A DNA stretch of 64,000 nt. Source: Casuarina equisetifolia. Its lineage: Eukaryota > Streptophyta > Magnoliopsida > Fagales > Casuarinaceae. The DNA is taken from the NCBI GenBank assembly GCA_028551475.1, contig CM052356.1, positions 1,870,001 to 1,934,000 of the forward strand. Reading direction: 5' to 3'. A program made the translations under genes and the position numbers. Positions 58,528 to 64,000 of the stretch are shown one piece after another (the stretch's first letter is position 1; every line of letters begins with the position of its first letter). A model generated the notes under the pieces. That model worked only from the letters and a program-made list of their open reading frames with translations. It made no database searches and had not been told where the DNA came from.

Positions 58528-59115
58528 AAAGGAAGCTCAATCTGCTGGCACCATCTTCCCTTGGTGATTGGTTCTGCGTTTGGTAGCTGTCATCATTGAA
58601 GGACAATTTGCGTGGAAAAATTGTTGTCCTTACTCTCAACTGTCCTCCACTCAAATTTATCGAGCATAAAGACACTAACGTAGCGGGACGACAGTCACGA
58701 TTGGTCGTAGTCATCGACAAAAAGAGAATTTGCTTGCTGTGGTTCACTCTCGCTGTCCTTCTATATGTATGAAAAGGTTGGCGCATATACAAGCCCCTTC
58801 CGCTCGTCCCCTCGAAGGTGAAAAATCCAGAACCCTACTACGGAAGCTCAATCTTGACACAATCTTCCCAAGGCTATTCTGAGTTTGGTGGCTGTCATCG
58901 TCAAGGAAAAATTGCTTTCACCGTAGCTGGAACGCTATCGGAACTCTGGAAAAAGGCTTGGTCTTACACTCAACTTTCCGTTCACCTTCTTCTTTTGACG
59001 TTAAATGTATCGGGCGTAAAGACATTAACATCACGTTCAGACAGCCACGGTTGGTCTTAGTCGGTGGCAGAAGGACGATTTGCGAACTGTGGATGCCACT
59101 CAACCTTGGAAAAAG
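58528..59115. repeat. Imperfect tandem duplication, unknown nature
   Basis: Units at about 58528-58765 and 58846-59110 share ggaagctcaatct, ggtagctgtcatc/ggtggctgtcatc, cttactctcaact/cttacactcaact, ataaagacactaac/gtaaagacattaac, gacagtcacgattggtc/gacagccacggttggtc and gcttgctgtgg/gcgaactgtgg. GC is above the surroundings. Both strands were read; no recognisable protein or RNA fold emerged. Could be decayed exons or a mobile-element piece. Confidence 0.6.
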
Positions 59116-59417
59116 CGCTTTCTACTTCCACTCTTTAACTTCGACTTGGGCTCCAAAGTCAGACCCATACATACATAAACAATAATTGAACTGCCACGGT
59201 AGAAGACACAAATATTCGACGTCTAAAACGAAAGTTATCAATTTTAAAAAACTGAACAATGTTAATTTCACATGGATCAAAATATCAAACATCAAAGCCT
59301 AGCACAAACACATCATCTTTACAAAAACATCAATTCCGTGGGACATTAAAATAAAAGTAGGAAAAGAAATGAAACAAACAAACACCATTAAAGCGGTTTC
59401 TAGTGCTCCAAACCAAG

Positions 59418-59482
59418 TTTTTTTTTTCTTTTACACTCACACACATGGAGAGGGGAGGAATCGAACCCCCTCCAAACAAAGT
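59418..59482 (-). mobile_element. SINE 3' fragment, minus strand
   Basis: Reverse complement reads gggggttcgattcctccc (B-box), a tgtgtgagtg stretch and a terminal A-rich run (T run at 59418-59428 on plus), like the piece at 39228. Confidence 0.45.
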
Positions 59483-59539
59483 TGGTCTTCCTATAATATT
59501 TTCCTACAATTACTTGGTAGGAAACCAAAAGTTGAAAAT

Positions 59540-60224
59540 ATTTGTGATCCATTAATTGTATGACCAAAGTTTGCTAGTATAAATGTCTATCAATCCCAAT
59601 CCTCTAAAAATTTTAGGACAACAAACTTCTTTTCATATCATTTTTGCTACACATTGTCTAGTAGATTTAGATGTTCAAAGGAAAAGTCTAATCATTTTTC
59701 AATTTAATAAAGTGTTTGTTTTGGCAGTAGAAAAAGTTACAACCAAAATGTTTGCAAGGAGAATAAAATACTTTTTGTTAGTTGCAATCTTCCCCCATAA
59801 TTGATATGCTTAGACTCTCAATCTTAAATTCTACTCAATATCTTATATGTCAGAATTGCTCAATCTACATTAGAAAGTCTCTTAGTAATTAATAGAACTC
59901 CCAAGTACTTTATAAGAAGTTGGTCTTCTTAGTTAGGAATATGATCAAATATTAAAGCCTTCTCTTGGTTTGACAAGCTAGAGAAGAAAATTTGACATTT
60001 CTGTTGATGCATCTTTAAACCTATGATTTTCTCAAACTCTTGCATAGCATCTAATAAACATAATTAAATTCAATATCTCCATTAGTAAACAAGAAAAGGT
60101 CATCAACAAAGTATAGATGAGTAGTTTTTTCTTTAGAGCATTTTGAATAATATTTGAACATTCCAAAAGATATTCTCTTTAAAGTACTTGAATTTTGATC
60201 TTATATTAGATATTATAAAGAATA
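59540..60224 (-). mobile_element. LINE reverse transcriptase fragment
   Basis: Minus strand near 60120-60070 reads THLYFVDDLFLFTNGDI, the LINE RT catalytic box (usually FADD). Downstream comes a decayed thumb-like region with broken frames to about 59540. Its upstream part is cut off at 60225 by the LTR element, and no continuation was recognised beyond 62052. Confidence 0.65.
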
Positions 60225-60711
60225 TGTTAGGACTGGTGGAACAATTAAGTTAAAAGGTATAGTTGTCATTACAATCAGGGGTCTGTATGTAATTGTGGAA
60301 TTAAGAAATATCTTCTAGATGTAATGGGTTTCCTAGTAGTATTGGGTTAGGATTCTTATCCTTATGTGGAAATAGGTTTTCCTAGTGGTATTTGACTAGG
60401 ATTCCTTTAGGGTTTCTCTATAAATAGGAAAAGTATAGAGAAACCTAGTGGGTAAGTTGAGAAAGTCCCCAGTGGGGGCTGATTGTTGGAGAGGGCCCTT
60501 CTTATGGATTCTAGTTGATGAGAGAATCCATGAGATACCTATTTGAGGAGAGGGAATATATGAGAAAATCTAATAAAAAGAGACTACAGGAGACATAAGA
60601 TATTATAATGTTCCGAACCTCTTAAATTTGTTGTGTTTGGGTGTGTGCGTTCTTATATTTGTGTGTTCAATCTCTTTGTGGTTGATGCGACTTAGTTGAA
60701 TTCTTCTAACA
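60225..60711 (+). repeat. Non-autonomous element 5' LTR
   Basis: 487 bp with a clear TATA motif tctctataaatagg near 60414, conserved in the other LTR, so a promoter was probably present. Confidence 0.9.
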
Positions 60712-61560
60712 AGTGGTATTAGAGTGAAGTTCAAATCCCAACAAGTGGTATGGGAGATAAGCTTGGTTCTTAACAAGTGGTGTGGTGAGCGTGGACTGTG
60801 GAAGATTGGGTCCATAGATGACAAATCAAACGTGGTGAACGCAATTAAAGAAGCAAATTGATGTGTTTTGAGAGAATGGTGGAGATATTGATGTTTGAAG
60901 GGGAGCATTTTGTTGATGCTGTTGATGAATTATTGATTGAGGGGGAGTGTGTGATGCTCTTATGTTGATGTGATTGATGAAGTAAAAGTTTAGGATTTTC
61001 AAGTTTGTTGATATCCAGATGAGGTGTATTGAGGCTCCGATGGTTGATTCCTAGGAAGTACCAACAATTTTGTATGGGAGATGTACTCTTCATTGGGGAT
61101 TTCAAAGAGTGATTTAATTGTTGTTGAAGTCCCATGATTTTACTTTTATTGAAGGCCTCATGGTAGAGGACACATTTAGATAGAAGAAGCCTAAGATGAT
61201 GTGTAGATGCTTGGAGAGAAACATGGCCTAGGAGAGGTATAACCTAGAAAAGGCAGCAATGGAAGTGCCTAAGAAGGTATGACCTAAGAGAGGCATGGTT
61301 TAAAGAAAAGGCTAGATGGCATAGTTGATGTGGGCTTGTTTTGAGAAGAGTTTTTTGCAATCTTCTCTTTCAAAAGATTATGGTTAAAGAGAGTTTTCCT
61401 AGTCTTTCTTTGTTCAAAGACTATAGCTATAGAAGTTGAAGAGAATTTCTCCAATCTTTCTCTTTCCAAAGATTGTGGTTGTGTAGTTGATAATTTGAAG
61501 AGATTTTCTATACTTTCCTATGGTGTAGGGATGTTGCACCAAATTGTTTCAAGGAGAGAT

Positions 61561-62047
61561 TGTTAGGATTGGTGGAACAATTAAGTTAAAGGGTATGGTT
61601 GTCATTATTATCAAGGGTCTCTATATAATTGTAGAACTAAAAAATATCTTCTAGATGTAGTAGGTTTCCTAATAGTATTGGGTTAGGATTCTTATCCTTT
61701 TGTGAAAATAGGTTTTCCCAGTGGTATTTGACTAGGATTCCTTTAGGGTTTCTCTATAAATAGGAGAAGTATAAAGAAACCTAGTGGGTGAGTTGAGAAA
61801 GTCCCTAATGGGGGCTGATTGTTGGAAAGGGCCCTTCTTATGGATTCTAGTTGATGAGAGAATCCATGAGATACCTATTTGAGGATAGGGAATGTATGAG
61901 AAAATGTAATAAGAAAATACTACATGGAACGTAGGACATTATAATGTTCCAAACCTCTTAAATTTGTTGTGTTTGGGTGTGTGCGTTCTTATATTTGTGT
62001 GTTCAATCTCTTTGTAGTTGATGCAGCTTGGTTGAATTCTCCCAATA
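61561..62047 (+). repeat. Non-autonomous element 3' LTR
   Basis: 487 bp, conserved TATA motif near 61750, followed by target duplication gaata. Confidence 0.9.
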
Positions 62048-62052
62048 GAATA

Positions 62053-62280
62053 GATCATATCTAAGTTAAATTGCTAAGATATTAAGTGAAAGAATTCATC
62101 TTTGAAAAATGTGTTTTAAGTGTTTATATTTTTCATGTAAGATCTAACATGTCCCCTAATCTCAAAGGTGGAGAAACACTTTCCATGAAAATCTTGTCGA
62201 CTAAATGAAGAGATTAAAAAAGATTAAACTTAAATTTCTAATAAACTCCTTAACATGGTAAGGCCATCTCTATACCATTT
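62053..62280 (+). repeat. Dispersed AT-rich repeat copy
   Basis: Same family as 30600-31220 (cttccatgaaaatctt, aaacttaaatt landmarks). Confidence 0.55.
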
Positions 62281-62284
62281 ATTT

Positions 62285-62860
62285 ATTAATTACCCAGTCA
62301 TTTCCAGCTTTTCCATTACAACTAAATTTGACAAAGAAATAGAAACTTTGGCTCCACTGGAACTGGACACGATGCAGTATAGATTAAAAAATAAGTCGCC
62401 TTTTGCTTGGCGTTAAAGACCCCAATCCAAAAGGCCGAAACCCAAATAATAGAAACCATAAATAGTTATCAGCGCCGGAAATATGGCAGGTAATTGCGAG
62501 AAAAGCACAACAATAATAGGTGGAGGACTGCTCCTGATGTTGATTTACAATGACATCCCACTTGAGGAGAAAGGTATCCTTCAAAAATAATGGTCTTGTA
62601 CTACCAAACAAGAAGCGAATGTTCAACATCCAATGGAAAACACCATTCAAGGCATTAGTTATGCAATATTGGAAAATCAAATCGCGTGATTTGCTCGGTG
62701 CACCACTTCGCGATAAGACCAACCGCAAGTCCGTTGATTCTCCAGGAGAGTAGGTAGAACAGGCGAATGAGGAACAGGCTTTCCTTTTATGAAATCGGAG
62801 AATATGTTTTGGCCCCAAAGAAAGCTTGGTAGCATTGGGAATATGTTTCTGGCCTATTAT
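62285..62860. repeat. Transporter-flank repeat, copy 4
   Basis: Matches 34560-35130 in order: cagtcattt, ctccactggaa, gacacgatg, aacccaaataatagaaa, atggcaggta, ggaggactg, aaatcgc.tgattt, gccccaaagaaag. Extends the transporter-associated repeat 24 kb from the intact gene. Confidence 0.7.
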
Positions 62861-62864
62861 TGTA

Positions 62865-63911
62865 CTTGACAGATTGTCCTATTGGCCTAACCCAAGCCCA
62901 TGTTAGTGTTTTCCTTTTATCTTCCACTAATTGTAACGTGAAGGAAACTTTTATTGAATGAAAAAGTTCTCCAAAAGGTGCAGACTCTCTTGAACGAGTC
63001 CAATTATGTTCTTGTTCCTTTGAACCTTGCTTTTTCTCTTTCTTTAAAACTTTAAAATTCCTAGTGGAAAAATGACCATCACAAATCCAAATCATTGCTC
63101 ATAATCACTGTCCACTGCTGCACTAGTTACGAGCTCTTGTGCTCATAACAGAATCCTTGCCCCTCGCCTAAAGAGCTTATGCTATTTCCTCAAAGAAAAG
63201 AATGTTTTTACTAAGAGTGAATTAAAGAAGAAAAACTATTTGATATTATGGCCAACCGTTAAATTTATTAAATACTTTCTCACGCCCTTATGAATTCCCA
63301 AGAACGCCCTCACTACGGACTAAATAAAAACAAGAGAAAATCACCGCAAGCTTCTTGCTCGGTTCAAATAATTACACTTTTGTGACAAGAAGTCGGACAA
63401 AGCCGGCATGTAAAAGTTGTTAATACAATTTTCCGGTAAGAACATTTCACTCAACACAATTTGTACTTTAACGTTAAATTATGAGCCACGTGCTTGCCCT
63501 TATTCACGCTTGACATGTGCAAAGCGTGAGTTACTCTTAAGATCACCCCCTCAACAAGACCAAGCAGCTGCCTCCAACCCCACCTACTAGCAATCACCGG
63601 CCGCTGCATTTAATATTACGGACCAGAATACCAACTACCTCTGCGTTAAGGGAGAGAGTGATCCTATCAGACGTGGAGATCGAACGTCTTCTTAGAATGG
63701 ACAAACTTTACGGGCAGTGATTACTTTTTCTATGAGCTTCTTTACTCTAAATTCTTAGACTTATTGAAAAGAATTTGATATTATTATTAGATAGAAAAAC
63801 TTTTCGGGTAGCCAAGTGGCGGCCTTTACTTTGTCTAAACAGTTTCCCATTTTTCTTAAAGTTTACACCAACAATACGAAGGGATGCTCCTACTTTGGAG
63901 AAGAAAGTAAG
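62865..63911. other. Intergenic, no gene identified
   Basis: No convincing coding frame. The GC-richer 63480-63720 contains gagccacgtgc and other G-box-like motifs but no gene is visible downstream in the window. Confidence 0.4.
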
Positions 63912-64000
63912 TGTTGGAGTGTTGAAATATCCAGTCTCACATCAAGTAAGGCGATGGAAGAGCCTAACCTTATTAGCTTCCGCTAGTAACCCACTATTGC
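63912..64000 (+). mobile_element. TRIM LTR, cut by window end
   Basis: Begins TGTTGGAGTGTTGAAATATCC and matches the first ~90 bases of the 128-bp TRIM LTR family. The remainder lies outside the window. Confidence 0.8.

Larger units (their letters stand above)
60220..62052 (+). mobile_element. Non-autonomous LTR retrotransposon, 1.8 kb
   Basis: Two 487-bp LTRs (60225-60711, 61561-62047) around 849 bp of non-coding internal DNA. Target duplication gaata at 60220-60224 and 62048-62052. A primer-site relic tggtattagag begins at 60714 and a purine-rich tract (caaggagagat) precedes the 3' LTR. LTRs start TGTTAGGA; the left ends CTAACA and the right has decayed to CCAATA. LTRs differ at roughly 9% of sites. 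No gag or pol motif in any frame. Size lies between TRIMs and LARDs. The internal part is rich in gttgatg- and taggagaggcatgg-like short repeats. Confidence 0.9.

Noticed and set aside
62384..62818. 144-codon minus frame as a gene
   Set aside because: Lies in a transporter-flank repeat copy; the frame is not shared with 34560-35130.
1..64000. Endogenous pararetrovirus, CRISPR array, organellar insert, ribosomal RNA
   Set aside because: None of the defining motifs, spacer-repeat patterns or conserved RNA sequences were seen.

Overview
This window is nuclear DNA from a plant, most likely a eudicot. Intron-split genes with canonical GT..AG borders, plant-only families (UDP-glycosyltransferases with PSPG box, BURP domain, GABA-transporter-like AAAP carrier, DFR/ANR-like reductases), Ty1/copia elements primed by initiator tRNA-Met, TRIM elements and tRNA-derived SINEs all point that way. 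AT-rich intergenic DNA dominates. I see no rRNA, functional tRNA, CRISPR array or bacterial sequence. The species cannot be read from the window.

Only two genes look intact. One is a seven-exon amino-acid/auxin-permease-family carrier, GABA transporter 1-like, on the minus strand (38604 to 35518). The other is a single-exon 157-residue plant protein of unknown function, also minus (33098 to 32625). All other gene-derived sequence is broken: a cluster of DFR/ANR-like reductase pseudogenes (2.6-17.5 kb), a 5'-truncated UGT72-type glycosyltransferase joined to a copia integrase (24.1-25.3 kb), the C-terminal end of a second glycosyltransferase (54.0-54.3 kb), a BURP-domain pseudogene (54.5-55.3 kb) and two relics of the transporter (50.3 and 53.5 kb).

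Layout. 0-2.6 kb: repeats and an unidentified exon-like piece. 2.6-15.4 kb: reductase cluster. Its best copy (exons from 13922 down to 5454) carries a 1248-bp solo LTR in intron 2 and a 5.3-kb copia element in intron 3, plus frameshifts; a neighbouring copy has a 352-bp TRIM inserted just 5' of its start codon. 17.8-18.5 kb: LINE 3' end. 18.6-22.2 kb: ancient copia element with a SINE inside. 23.4-24.0 kb: interspersed repeat, inverted relative to 1.7-2.6 kb. 24.1-27.7 kb: UGT fragment fused to a truncated copia element. 28.4-31.2 kb: LTR remnants and dispersed repeats. 32.6-39.8 kb: the two intact genes and transporter flanks. 39.8-51.2 kb: second, internally deleted copy of the transporter locus, split by a younger copia element (40.3-45.8 kb). 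52.8-57.9 kb: relic genes and a composite TRIM array. 58.5-64 kb: tandem repeat of unknown nature, LINE RT fragment, a 1.8-kb non-autonomous LTR element inserted next to it, and the start of another TRIM LTR.

There is no operon-like cooperation. The organising theme is tandem gene duplication followed by decay, with retroelement insertions that can be placed in order because several have exact target-site duplications and one has a paralogous empty site. The most unusual structures are the 717-bp chimeric TRIM array with four LTRs bounded by one target-site duplication, the 1.8-kb LTR element without coding capacity, and the copia-UGT fusion reading frame.
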